From Globisporangium splendens (lineage: Eukaryota; Oomycota; Peronosporomycetes; Pythiales; Pythiaceae): 64,000 nucleotides of DNA. Under the pieces are notes generated by a model. That model saw only the letters and a program-made list of their open reading frames with translations. It ran no database searches and was not told the DNA's origin. The DNA lies in contig VFIW01000034.1 in the NCBI GenBank assembly GCA_006386115.1, positions 310,001 to 374,000 on the forward strand, written 5' to 3'. A program made the translations under genes and the position numbers. Shown piece after piece: positions 10,520 to 21,751 of this stretch. Each line of letters starts with the position of its first letter. The first letter of the stretch is position 1.

Positions 10520-10618
10520 TTTGTTCGGTGCAGGTTTGTGTTGATAATGACTGGAGCGCCAAATGAGCACACAATAATGATCAGATCTCGCTCGGTTGGA
10601 GAGGACACCCGCATGATA

Positions 10619-10633
10619 CGATATATATATATA
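10619..10633. repeat. (AT)n tract upstream of the MORN gene
   Basis: A short alternating AT run about 100 nt upstream of the proposed MORN start codon, probably in its promoter or 5' UTR. Confidence 0.7.
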
Positions 10634-10716
10634 CAACAGAGCGTCTATTGAGAGCATAAAGTAAGCAGAGTCTATAATAGCACGACCGGCATCAAGCGTG
10701 TGCACGTGACTTTCCC

Positions 10717-11469
10717 TTATTTCTCTGTGAAATGCTCGATGGCTTTCTCAAACACGACAGCCATGGCCGCAAAGCCCGCGGCGCCCTTCGCCGTGTTCTT
10801 CAGCAGCACTACACAAACAAAGCACGGCATACGAGCATGAACGTCAGTGGCTGAGATAGGCGCCATCGAGTGTGCTTGACAATAGAACGTACGCTGAGGT
10901 CCTGACTGGCGCGCGGCCCATGCGCCGAGCACGCCACCCGATGCGGCACCGGCGATCACCGTGTTGTACATGTCGTGCACGGCGCGCTCGCGCTCCACGA
11001 TGCACTCAATGCCCGCAAAGATGCAGCCCACCATCGCGAATTCCTGTTGCACATAAACAGAGAGAATGAGATCAAGGTTACACTCGGCTCGATGGTTGAA
11101 AATGCGGCATGACAGGCGCATTACCTTTCCAAAGTACAGACTGCGCTCGTATCCTGCGACGAACGACTTGCGGAACCCATTGTACAGCTATAAACAACAG
11201 CACCAGCCACGTTAGTAAGCGTACTTGAGCTATACAACAAGCCATATACGCGTTGAGCGCACCTGCTCGCGCATGTTCTTGCCGACGAGTTCGCCGTGGG
11301 CACCCTCAAAGGTGCCGAGAAACGTGCCGAGACCGACGCCCATGGAGGCGCCCATGACGGTGGCTAGCACCGACTTCTTCCAGCACTCCTCGCGCGACTC
11401 CTCCATGAACTTGACCACGTGCTGCACTACGCGCTCGGGCGCCGTCGGCTGCTGTCCCTGCGCCGCCAT
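10717..11469 (-). CDS. TIM22: Mitochondrial import inner membrane translocase subunit Tim22
   Basis: Four exons (11469-11263, 11187-11125, 11043-10893, 10808-10717) give a 170-aa protein, normal for Tim22. The family signature is clear: [63 protein letters not shown] and a final helix [18 protein letters not shown]. The conserved Cys residues in GCIFAGIEC are present. Four membrane spans are expected. Tim22 forms the carrier translocase channel that inserts multispanning proteins into the mitochondrial inner membrane. The ATG at 11469 was chosen because the frame upstream has no ATG with coding character. All three introns are short with good GT-AG borders. Confidence 0.93.
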
Positions 11470-11731
11470 TCTGGTGATGATGGTGCTTGGCTCGTTGGAT
11501 GGACAATGACAACCACTTGTGCTCTCCAAAATCCGTGTTTTATATGTCGACCCATTTTGACAGGCGCACTAATTATAAGAGGGTATATGCATAACTACTC
11601 ATGGTTTTAATGTATCAAGTATGGTACTATATCACAATTAAAGGGCTCTAACTGGGGTTTCCTTTTTCTTCTCAAGGTCCGATTGACACGCCCCGTATTT
11701 TCCCTATCAGGCAAACAAACCGAGAAGGAAG

Positions 11732-13361
11732 ATGGCGGCGATGCGCGTGCGCCTGCGCGCCCCCGAGGAAGACGTGGTGGACGCACTCTCGACCGCCAGC
11801 GGTCTCGCGACGATAGACACGCCCTGGGCCACGCTCTCGCGCGAGCAGCAGCTCGTGTTCGCGTCCACAGCGCCGCTGCCGCATCTCGATCTGCGCTCGC
11901 CCGAGTACATCGAAGAGCGGCTCGAGAACCTCAAGCGCAAGCCCACGTGGCGCGCGTGGCTCGACCAGTACGTGCAGGACCACCCGGACAGTGACGGCAG
12001 CGACGACGAGGATGGCGCAGCAGGAGGTCGCCGTGTACGTATGCTGTTGTGCTTGTGGAGATGATGATGGATGGATACAAAACAATGCTGATGAAATGGT
12101 TGTTGGGTATGTCGTTGTTACTAGCGTGTTGTGCAGATTGACAAAGCCGCGAAGCGTGCGCGGTACAGTCGGAAGACGCCGGGTTTTCTCAAGACGACGT
12201 GCTGGTCCGTGGTCATCGTCGCGTTCACGCCACTGCTGCTGTTGCTCTACCCGTGTCTGCGCAAGAAAGAGTACGCTGCTCTGCGTTTCTATTGTGTTAT
12301 TTATTATTGCGCTAATGCGCTTCATGTTGTCTGCCATGCCAATTTATCCAGCAATTGGCCGCTTGGATGTACGTCAATGCCTGGTTTGATCGCCTACGCA
12401 TTTTCAACGCTGGCATGCATTGCGTTTAGCATCGGGCTTATCTACTGGGCAATCTGTCGCGAGCTTCCAGAGCTTAACCGCAACGCATGGACGAATCTGC
12501 AAGTGCGGCTCAACGACATGGCGCAAATGAGCGAGACGTGCCAAGCGTCGATCTTCCAGTACGACCTCGCGCTCTTCCAGGAATTGTGCATGCCGCTCGT
12601 GATCGACGCGGCACTGCTGGGCATCAACGTCGCGCTGCTCTTCCAGAGCCACCAGAAGTGGGCACGGTACGCGCTGGTGGCCATGGCTGCTGCGTTTGTG
12701 GTCGACACACCCACGAAACTCTACAACGCAACGTTCCCGGCGCCAGATATCGTGAATATTGATCCATCCTATGCGCTTGTCGACGAAGAACTGCTGGTAG
12801 CGTACTTGCTGCTGTCTTACGTAGGCGTCTAGATTGCAGTGGCTAACGGTGCTTAATGTCGTGTGTCATTTGCAGATTGCACTAGAAGGCAAGAATCTGA
12901 AGCCTGGTGGCTCTGTGGCTTGGGTCGCGTACTGGGGCTGTGCGAGCACGGCGTCTGTGGATGCCTGCGAGAAGCAGTTCCCCTCGAGCTTTGAGGTTGG
13001 CGTCGTGCGCGTCACGTTCACGGCCATGGATCATTTCATCCCGTGCTACCGCGACCCACCGAACCCGCTGAAGGCGCAGGAGTACAGGTGCTTTGAACAC
13101 ATTCGTCTGCGCGTGAAGGACAAGCAGAGCATTCCTGGGTGGTCCAAGCAAGCAGCAGCAGTTGGCCAGACGACAGACAAGCAGAGAATAGAGAGACTCA
13201 CGATTGATAACGATCAGCAAGGCGATGGGAAGAGCGTGAATCACAAAGAAAACCCAGCGGAAACGAAGCGTCCGCGCTCAAACAGAAGCAATCGAAAGAA
13301 GTCCCACGTGACGACAACACTGCACGTGGATCCGAATGGCGACATTTTCGCGGAGGAATGA
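11732..13361 (+). CDS. Multi-pass membrane protein of unknown function
   Basis: Four exons (11732-12034, 12137-12270, 12352-12820, 12876-13361) give about 463 aa. The 81-nt second intron is open in frame but has a good donor, a GCTAAT branch site and a T-rich acceptor. The N-terminal 100 residues are soluble and acidic near the end. Hydrophobic segments follow: SVVIVAFTPLLLLLYP, AYAFSTLACIAFSIGLIYWA, PLVIDAALLGINVALLF, YALVAMAAAFVVD and ELLVAYLLLSY. The C-terminal half after ALEGKNLKPGG is a compact region with FTAMDHFIPCYRDPP, then a Lys/Arg-rich tail. I recognise no family. A protist-specific membrane protein with a cytosolic C-terminal domain is the most that can be said. Confidence 0.75.
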
Positions 13362-13642
13362 TGACCAGCGTTGGCTGACTTCGCATGTGTGCATGAAGCC
13401 ACAAATGCATGAAGATGGTGCCATGTGTTTGCTTCGTGGGCAATGCCAAGTTGCATTATGGTGTTGTTTCTCGTCTTTATTTCGATCAGAAAAATGTTTA
13501 TTTGCAGCCACACAGTGCATTGAACCAACCACAGTATTGCAAGCACAAGGCTCGGTATTCGGAAAACAACAAAAAGCAAAAGCAAGCACACGATATATAT
13601 AAGAAAAAGGCAAGTCGCACCATCCTTCCTTCCCTACTTCGC

Positions 13643-15138
13643 CTACACAACCGACGAGCCTTGCGGAACGACGCTGCCGCCGCCACTCGCAGCCACAGCA
13701 CTCGCGACGGCATCGCGCAGCACCTCGGCGAGACGGAAAAACTTGGAGTTTTCCTGCTGCGCGGTCTCCAACGCAGCCTCGTGGCGCTTCTCGTGGAGCA
13801 CGCGGTCCTGCTCCAGCTGCTTCTCACGGAGCGCGAGGTCGCGTTCGCGGAGCTCGATCTCTTTCTTGAACTTTGCTTTCTCAAATTCAAGCTTTTCACG
13901 CTCCAACGCGAGTTGATCCATCAAATGCTTCTCGTAATCGAAGGCGGTGCGCGTGCCAAAGTAGGTTTGCTGCTGCATGAAAATGAATAGTAAAGCACAC
14001 ATTTCGTCAGATCACAAGCGTCACAGATATAACAAGTCAATGGATAATTGCGTACCATGGCAGCCAATTGGTGGGTCGCGCTTGTTGCAGTGACGGTGGC
14101 ACTGCTGCTCGGCGTCGCTGCGCTTTGGTGGTGCGCATGAGCATTGTGCTGGTTATGCTGCTGCTGATGGTGAACTTCGTGTGGGGATGGCGCTTCCGAC
14201 AGCGCAGCAGCAGCAGCGGCCGTCGCCGGGTGGTGGTGAGCAGCAGCAAGCGCTTGGGCCTGCGCCTGCGCGTACGCCATGTCGGATTCCGCATTCAGCG
14301 CCGATCCAGTGAGCACGACGTCGTCGACCATCTGAAGGCTGTCGTACGAGATATCGCCCTGCGATTGCAGGAACCGCGCGCGCACAGCGTCCTGCTTAGG
14401 GAGCATCTCAAACTCAGCCCATCGCCGCGGGTGCGCGCCCTGCAGGTGACTGCGGATGTTGTCGACGCGGAAAGCGCGGAAGAACTTGGTCGTCGTGAGC
14501 GAGCGGCGGCGGCGTTTCTTGCTCTCGCCCGACGACGTGTTGGCGCCATCGGCATCCGACTGCAGCAGCTGCTCATACTTACCCTCGCGGCCAAACGCCT
14601 TACAGAACCCGCACATCGCGAGCGCCACATCGCCTGTCACGGCATCACGTTCAATCGCAACGAGCCCAAACTCGGTCTCGTACTTTTGCTGCCAATTGTG
14701 GCGGCGCGCGCGCTTCCCAGCGGTCCCAGCACCGCGTTTACCGCTATCTTTACCGCCTGCGCCACCGTACTCGGCGCTCACATCGTCATCATCGTCGTCG
14801 TAGTCGTCGTCGCCGCCATCGAGTTCGCGCTTGCGGGCGGCCGTGAGCTCGTCGTCGTACTTGTCCAGCTGGGACTCGTCGATGAGCGCGTGCGGATGGT
14901 GGTGCGCATGATGGACGCCGTTGCCGCCAGCGGAGGACGCTACAGCCGCGATCACGGCCTCGTGCGTGGAGACGACCACGCTGGCGTCCTCGTCCGTCGG
15001 CTGCTGCTGCGCCGCCACCACAGCGTCGTTCATGACGCGAGTATCCATGCGGGCGGAGTTGCTCTTCGCGCTTTGCTGTTCGGTTCTCGTCTTGTGTGGG
15101 GACCCGCCACTCAATTTGAGGTTTAGTGTGTGGGTCAT
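13643..15138 (-). CDS. BED/C2H2-like zinc-finger protein with C-terminal coiled coil
   Basis: Two exons (15138-14056 and 13972-13643) give about 470 aa. An alternative start is an internal ATG near 15048. The N-terminal third is acidic and His/Ala-rich. About residues 175-270 contain MCGFCKAFGREG and, after a basic loop KKRRRRS, FRVDNIRSHLQGAHPRRW. That gives a CxxC...HxxxxH zinc ligand pattern like BED-type fingers. His/Gln/Ala low-complexity sequence follows, then a highly charged coiled coil (EKLEFEKAKFKKEIELRERD). The layout suggests a nuclear DNA-binding protein, perhaps from a domesticated transposase family, but no transposase core is present. Confidence 0.75.
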
Positions 15139-15314
15139 CCCTAGTTTAAAGTGTCTGTTTTGTGCCACGTAATTCTATATCATGGCCCTAATTTGATTCT
15201 GTAGTTAAGGATGTGACACCTTATTTAACGACACTCGTACTTTCGAGAATTGAATCCGAGAAAGTGCAGCACCTCCTGTTTGGTGTCCAAAAAGAGACCA
15301 AGAGGTGCAACAAC

Positions 15315-16107
15315 ATGGCGCGGCTCATCGGACTGCATGGCGCGTTGCTGCTGCTATTGACGCTCGCAGGGATCGCTGTGGTCGTGTACAAGACGCACTG
15401 GAACGACTTCTCGTCCCTGAGCCACTACGAAGCACTGGGCGTCCCCGAAACCGCGCAACGGAAGGACATCAAGCGCGCGTTCCGCGATCGATCACTGCAG
15501 TACCATCCCGATAAAGCCTCTTCCTTGCATAGCACAGAGCTCAGCACGAAGCGCTTCCACCGAATCTCAGGTGGGGAAACACCACCAGATGCTATAGCTA
15601 ATGGTTGAGTGAATTGACTGATCATTGATTTGTTTGGGCGTAGATGCGTATCAAGTGCTGAGTGACGATGAAGCACGAGCCGCGTACGACCAGCAGCTTC
15701 GGGAGCAAGCGCGTGTACGTGCAATGCAACGGCAGTCTTTAAAAGTCAAGTTGATACCGACTACCTCCGGGTGGAAAGGTGCGCTTCAGTTCTACCTGAC
15801 CGAGTTCCCGTTTGTGCTGGTGTCGCTAGCATTGCACGTTATGGACGTTCGGCTGTTCTTCATGTTCTTGGTGTGCCTGGCGTGCATTGTGTTTGTGTTC
15901 GACGTTGCAATTCGAGTGTTTCGCAAAGTTGGAGACACGTTGTTTGCATCCTCTCCGCAATCGACAACCATGCGGCAATCGAATGATGTAGCAATGAGAG
16001 CAGCGCGACTGAGGCAACAGCAAGCGTTGGATGCCAAAACCTCGTCATTGTTGACACAGCGGCGTCCTCGGCGCGAGCATTCGATGACGAAGCAATCTGA
16101 TCAATAA
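15315..16107 (+). CDS. Membrane-anchored DnaJ/Hsp40 protein
   Basis: Two exons (15315-15570, 15644-16107) give 239 aa. An N-terminal hydrophobic segment (ALLLLLTLAGIAVVVY) acts as signal anchor. The J domain spans about residues 36-100: HYEALGVPETAQRKDIKRAF, the obligatory HPD in YHPDK, and AYQVLSDDEARAAYD. A second hydrophobic region (FVLVSLALHVMDVRLFFMFL, LACIVFVFDVAI) follows, then a basic tail. Such proteins stimulate Hsp70 ATPase at the ER or another endomembrane. The intron falls inside the J domain and the join restores its usual sequence. Confidence 0.9.
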
Positions 16108-16294
16108 ACTCGTAGGCATTGCTGACTTTGCGACAAGGAGAGAACCGTGCTCGATGTCCATGAATGACTCACTGGAACAGCGGGTCATGCCGTGACCAAG
16201 CCACAAGTGCTTTCAAGTAAATGTCGTAAATAGACAAAATAGATTCAACTTAAAGCTGAACCTGCCAAACAGAGCATATATCGCTAAAACAAAC

Positions 16295-16783
16295 TCACGT
16301 TAACGATATGAGCAACGACGCGATGACGAGTTCCGAGACTTGGTCGCCCAATGTGACGCGCAGGGTGAGCGATCCTTGTCCGTCGATTCGGTCGCCACCA
16401 CACTTGACTGCATTACTTGCATAGGATTCGAAATGCACACTGGTCACGGTGCCGACGTTGTCAGCGTTCCAGTACGATTCGTGGAACCACACAGATCGGC
16501 TGTTTGTGAATTCGGCAAGAGACATGGGCTCGCCGTTCACGTGCACGATTTTGACAAAACTGACGCGGATGTCGACACCCGTGCTCAGCGTGAGCCGCAC
16601 GGTCTCGCCGTCGTCCAGTGTCGTCGGCAGATGCCAGCGGACGATCTTGGCACCGTGGACCTTGCTTAGTTTGATTGCGAGCACTGTCGCTGTGTCCTCT
16701 TGCATCGCGGTGAATTGTGTTCGAATAATTGAGCAAGAATCCATCAACTGGCAGACAGCACCAACAGTCTCATCTGGGTGCAT
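16295..16783 (-). CDS. Hypothetical protein, paralogue of decayed sequence at 16834-17800
   Basis: An uninterrupted frame from ATG 16783 gives about 162 aa starting MHPDETVGAVCQL. It contains AKIVRWHLPTTLDDGETVRL and VDIRVSFVKIVHVNGEPM. Both parts recur, degraded, on the plus strand just to the right (PDETVSAVHQL at about 16852; SKIARWHLPSMLGGDD and VNGGPM at about 17057-17190). I recognise no domain. It may be a small lineage-specific family or itself a fragment. Confidence 0.45.
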   Translation of the reverse strand: MHPDETVGAVCQLMDSCSIIRTQFTAMQEDTATVLAIKLSKVHGAKIVRWHLPTTLDDGETVRLTLSTGVDIRVSFVKIVHVNGEPMSLAEFTNSRSVWFHESYWNADNVGTVTSVHFESYASNAVKCGGDRIDGQGSLTLRVTLGDQVSELVIASLLISLT

Positions 16784-16811
16784 GGAACACACTCGACATC
16801 TTGGAGCACCG

Positions 16812-16833
16812 CTTGATAAAATGTTTTATCAAG
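16812..16833. repeat. Perfect palindrome at the axis of an inverted duplication
   Basis: A 10-nt arm CTTGATAAAA and its exact reverse complement are separated by TG. The palindrome lies between the head-to-head related sequences at 16295-16783 (minus) and 16847 onward (plus). Confidence 0.8.
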
Positions 16834-17800
16834 GGACGTCTCGTGAGTCCAGATGAGACCGTTAGTGCTGTCCACCAGCTGGCTCTTCTTTCGTTCTTCT
16901 CACACACACAGCATAAAGCCAAGAACTGGGGCTTCATTTCCGAATTGCCTTCCTAGTCAACCTATCTAACGGATTTTATTCTCGCTTCATCAATGTTTAG
17001 TCGACGTAATAACGGACCAAGCGACGATGCCGCTGGAGACAACGTTCGACAAGATTGACGGCTCGAAGATCGCACGCTGGCACCTACCATCCATGCTCGG
17101 CGGCGACGATTTACTGCTGCCTTTGAGTACCAAGGTGGAGATTCGAGCGAGTTGCATCGACAGCGTCCGTGTCAACGGCGGCCCAATGCAACGCTTCACG
17201 GACTTGGTGGTGGCTGTCGCTGAACTCGCAGTGGGTCTCAACGGTTGTCTCCCCGTGAGCGCAAACCGCAGCATCGTCGTGAGAAACTACGGTCGCGCAC
17301 CGTCGTTAACGTTGCTCAGAAACACTAGGTGACTTGACAACTGCGAGATACCGAGGAGGCTCAGGAACGCGAATTTCGTGATAGTTTTAAAAAATGCACG
17401 ATGGCAGCACGTCTTTGGGTCGTCGGTCCGCACGAGACTCACCGGTTGAATGTCGAGATGCCAGTCAAAGACGTCGAATGGCGCGTCGGAGCTGGCTTCG
17501 AGTCTTTGGAGCTAGGCGGCGATATGGAGTTCGTCGCCCCGCCACGAGTCCATTCCGGGCTCTTTGGCAGCTCATTCAGTCGAAACACGCCATGGTGTTG
17601 CCCCACCGATCGTCTTTAATCGTATTGAGCCCAGATGGCGGACAGCAAAGACGCTGGTCCGCGTCCAGACCAGTCTTCATACCACCCACGCAAATCATCG
17701 ATATCGCCATCGCAGATCGACCGTCGTGGCTGTGAGTCAGCAGATCAGCTTTCTCGAGATCGACAAGCGGAAGTTCACTCACGAGTCGCGGCTGTTCCCT
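16834..17800 (+). pseudogene. Decayed paralogue of the 16295-16783 ORF
   Basis: Segments similar to the minus-strand neighbour appear in order but in different frames with stops between them: PDETVSAVHQL near 16852, then an interval with stops, then SKIARWHLPSMLGGDDLLLP and VNGGPM at about 17057-17190. Further right, 17401-17619 (MAARLWVVGPHETHRL...) and pieces with SQQISFLEIDKRKFT near 17735 read like coding remnants in shifting frames. The whole looks like an inactivated copy, though a multi-exon gene with unusual introns is not excluded. Confidence 0.45.
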
Positions 17801-18393
17801 ATTTTCTATTTTTCCTTTTATTGGCTAAAAAGGACTTTTATTCCGTTGAGCATAAAATCATGGATCCTGATTATTTACTTCCTGATTCAGGATCATAAAT
17901 CGTCAGGCAAAAAAGAGAATCTGACGGGTAAAACCCACAATAACGCATAATACCGAACAGTGTGCGGTCTTGTATTCTTAGACAGCGCGACAAAATTGGA
18001 CGAGGGAGTTGCATCAAAGAATGGACAAAAAAGACCTACACAAACGCCGGAAGGTTGCTAGAAGATGCGAGAAAGTTACAGATATCATGCTAATATTCGC
18101 TCTTTTGTTCGGTGAAGGAAGCATCAAGTTGCTTATCGTTTGCCAGCAACGTTGTTGCAGCAATTTCGATCACTATCTTTCGCACAAATCGACCGTACAC
18201 TATTCGAAGGCACTCTTTTGTAATAGAGCTCCGTTGGGCAGGGCGTTATATTCGAAGGGCGCTCTATTCGAGGGAAGCACACTATTCGGTATTACACGCT
18301 GGTGTACCCATCCTTCAACAAATCAGAGCGAGGTTTTTCAAATTGCCCACTTCAACTCAACCAACCCCGCATTTCAATTCAGGAGTCGACGCC
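17800..18393. promoter_or_regulatory. AT-rich intergenic region with four TATTCG motifs
   Basis: No coding content. TATTCG occurs at 18201, 18249, 18265 and 18283, two of them as TATTCGAAGG. An initiator-like GCATTTCAATT lies about 25 nt before the ATG at 18394. It probably serves the downstream gene. Confidence 0.4.
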
Positions 18394-21377
18394 ATGAACG
18401 AAGACGACGAGTACGAGCGCGGGCTGCGCGACGAAGGTGGCGGTGGTCTCGCAGGCCTCAAGAAAGCAGAGGCGGCGACGGGGAGTGGGGATTCCCGCGA
18501 GACGCTGCAGATCGCGTTCCACGAGCAGTTCGCCATCGCCCAGAGCATGCACGAGAAGCGCGACGTCGTGCACGCGGCGCTGCTGCCGGGAACGCCCGAC
18601 GCACTGTACTACTCGGCGCTGTGCGATCTGCACGAGCTGCAACTGCTGCTATTGGATGGGACTCAAGGCGATGGTGGTACTGAAGAAGAGCACAACGAAG
18701 GTGATGAGGGAGCTGACGCAGTGACCAAGGCGGTACAGTTCGTTGAACAAAACAGAGCAAAGCTGATGAAGTGGTCGAACAGCTTCGTGCCAAGCAGTGC
18801 TGCAAGAAAGCGGCGCGAGTGGAACAGCGCCTGTTGCTGCTGGAACTGGAGCTGCGGAGTCGAGTTCAGGGATCGCCTGAAGCGAGCGGAAACGCAGACA
18901 GCGAGGTATGAAAGGATCCTGCTCTAGTCTGCGTTTTTTTCTCTTTGCTTGATTTTAGCAGATGACTTTGTGCGGTGATCGTGCATTCAATTGACACCGT
19001 GCGCTTGCTCATGGATAGATTGCGTACACAACAAGAGAACTGGGGACTGCATTGGGTATTGAATTTGCTGACAACGCTCCCGCGATTGTATCTTCCAGTA
19101 CGGAGCTACCCACACACCTCGAGTAAGTTCGAGGTGTCTTGAGTTTGATTTTAGGATTTCTCACCGTTGTTTTGTGTTGTGCGCTCTGTGTCTCTGCTTC
19201 TTCATTAGTAACTCACTGCTTGACATCAACGTCATTGTGGCGGACATGATCCAAACGTGGACGCCGTTGACCGACGAGCAGTCGCTTGGTGACTCAGCGA
19301 GTTCCGCCTTGAGCGCTTTGGACACCTACGCTAGAGAGCTGGTTTTCAATCATCTGCTACACAACACCGGAGGCATGTCTATGACAGATGGTCAGTGATG
19401 GACACTATTCGAGCTGTTGTTGGACATTTTTGCGTTCGAGCATGTCGACGTGGAGGGGTGCGTGTCTGTTATGCTATTGCATACTGTACAGGAGTGACAG
19501 CTTCCTCCTTGACTCGCCAGTATGTTATCTATCTACTACTGCAGATATCTAGATGTAATTGTCGAAGACATGAAACGGGAGAGTGTCAAGCCAACGAATC
19601 GCGGGTTCAGCTTTCGGCAGGCGCACAACAAACTCTCTGTGCCTCATTTAAGCTATTTGTTGAAAATGGAGCCCCTGCTCACGCTGCCGTCGACGGGAAA
19701 ATAGTGGCCTGGACACAAACTGATACCGCGATCTCAGTCTCGCAAGAACTGACGCGTGTGGATTTGAGTTCGTGGAGGAACGTGGCAGTGCGCGGGTCGG
19801 TAGACGAAGTGGTACAATGCTTGTCGGGCCAGAAAGGTATGCTCAGCGTGGACTTGGGATTAGTGCTCTGGCGTTGCAAGGACATTGTATTTTACAACGG
19901 CTTGATATCATCTTTGCGCGATGAAATGATCTACAACGAAGGCGTTTGGAAGTGCGCGTTTGTTCATAACGATCTCGATGCGATCAAGGAGTACCTGAGA
20001 AGCGCGACGAGCCTTACGAAGACTGCTGGCTTGGGATTAAGCACGACGTTCTTCTCGACGACGGAGCTGTTCAGTTACTTGTCGAACGATGGCTTTGGTC
20101 ACACTGAGTTTGGACCATTTCTGCACCGTCGCGTTCACGAAGCGAAAGGATCAGTGCCGGCAATGGGCTCAGCAACCGGTATCAGCACAAATGGTGGTCG
20201 TATTTTGAACAAGAACGCTCGCGCGTTCTACCATGCTCTTCGCTGTCGACTGGAAATGTTCACCACATTAGGTGGCCAGCAGTTGCTCGTGCTAGCATAT
20301 TTCATGCTTCTGTTCAATCGGATGGAGGATGCAATGCACCTGTTTTCGCGCTTGCAGGCATTGCCGCCGTCGAAGAAGACCACCGTCGAGAACACCGTCC
20401 AGTTTGACTACGTTGACTCGTACTTGGATTTGTTCCGAGACCAGGACGATCACAACTTTGCTGTCGCGCGCCGCAATGTTGCAAAGTACAAGAAGCACCC
20501 TCATGCATGGTGGCGCGAGCGATTCGTGCGCTTGGACGAGTTCGTCGCAGAATATGACGCGTTTGAAGACCACAAGGTGAACCAAGCAGTTCACGAGTCT
20601 CTTCAGATCTCAGGTTCTGCCTTTGCTAATGAAAGGGAAGTGGCCGACTTGCCGCCAGCTCCACTTGAGTCACGCACCCTTCAAGTGAAGTTGGATGCTG
20701 TCGTGAGTGACGGCAAAATTCACGTGAGCTCGCGGCATTTAGGCGAATGCGAGATCTCGTTCTATCCCATCGATGTCGAGTTCATGTTCTCAACCAAGCC
20801 GTTCGACACGTTTTCGAACTCGTCGACCTCCACGTCGAGCGTGCTGCTCGTCCAGCCTCGGCACCGAATGTCGGTCAAGCTGGCGTTGACGCCAAGCGGA
20901 AACTCGCCTGCCCAGACAGAGGTGTCCATTCCACAAGAGTTACAGGGACAACAAATGATGGTGCGTGTGCGAGAAGCGACCGAGTCCCGTGAGATCGAAA
21001 GCGCGGCAGCCCCCATTGATGTGGTACGTCTGTGTTTCAATTCAAGTTTGCAAGTGGACGTGATGAAGCAGAGCGGCATGCTGCAGGTCTTCCACAAGGG
21101 GTTTCCAGTGTCTCGATGCTGTGTCAAAGTGTACGCCAAAGTGTCATCTTCCTCAAGCGCAGCAGCACAGTTCTACAAGGATGGGTACACAGATTTGCTG
21201 GGCAAGTTTGACTACGTTGGTATCAACGGCGAGCTAGTCGCACGCGTGGAAAGGTTTTCGATTTTGACGTCGCATCCAAAGTTTGGAGCGAGTGTCCACC
21301 AGAGCGATCCTCCCGTGCTCGCGACCACAGCCACAGACTTCCAGCATCAAGAGACTCATGAGATGCTTTTGTATTAA
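18394..21377 (+). CDS. Conserved protist protein of unknown function (apparent one-base frameshift)
   Basis: Proposed exons are 18394-18700, 18763-18905, 19019-19122, 19209-19394 and 19545-21377, about 857 aa. The first intron is the least certain. Near 19698-19701 the frame changes: LLKMEPLLTLPSTGK runs into TAG, while IVAWTQTDTAISVSQ continues one frame over. One extra A in the AAAA run would join them, and the phases of all exons require exactly one missing base. The body is helical (FYHALRCRLEMFTTLGGQQL, AYFMLLFNRMEDAMHLFSRL, YVDSYLDLF). The C-terminal 300 residues look like beta-sandwich domains, with KDGYTDLLGKFDYVGINGEL near the end. I recall similar proteins only as uncharacterised protist sequences. 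No catalytic motif is visible. Confidence 0.7.
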
Positions 21378-21751
21378 GAGCTCACTGTTTTGAGTGAGAT
21401 TAAATGATGAGCTGCTGCTCTTGGCAATGACTCACACGAGTGGATTTCTCATTGCGAACTGATCATAGATATATTGCAGTGAACTTTACGTTCGGGTACA
21501 GCTGTGTTCACTTTTTTGTTTACCGTCGTGACACTAGACGTCTTCGAACCCTCGAGCTTCAATCACTCGAGTTTACTGATATTTTCTCGATTTCAAACTC
21601 AAAAAGAGAAATAAAGCGAAAACTCACGCGCCACTGGCTCACTAGAGCATAGTAGACACGTGAGGTCAGACGACCAGGTCATCCGAAATGAACGAAAGCT
21701 GGCGTTCCGTCTGCCAGACTTTCCTCTCAGAATGCCAAAGTCAAACGGCTA
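21378..21751. other. Intergenic region, convergent 3' ends
   Basis: About 370 nt between two genes ending toward each other. An open stretch at 21440-21650 has no recognisable product. Confidence 0.5.

Noticed and set aside
12271..12351. Reading the second intron of the membrane protein as coding (the frame stays open)
   Set aside because: Good donor, GCTAAT branch site and T-rich acceptor, length a multiple of three, and an abrupt Cys/Tyr/His-rich composition favour an intron; retention would add 27 residues.
14068..15126. 352-codon plus-strand open frame
   Set aside because: Antisense to the zinc-finger protein; composition (VVV, RRR, LLL runs) is typical of reversed GC-rich coding sequence.
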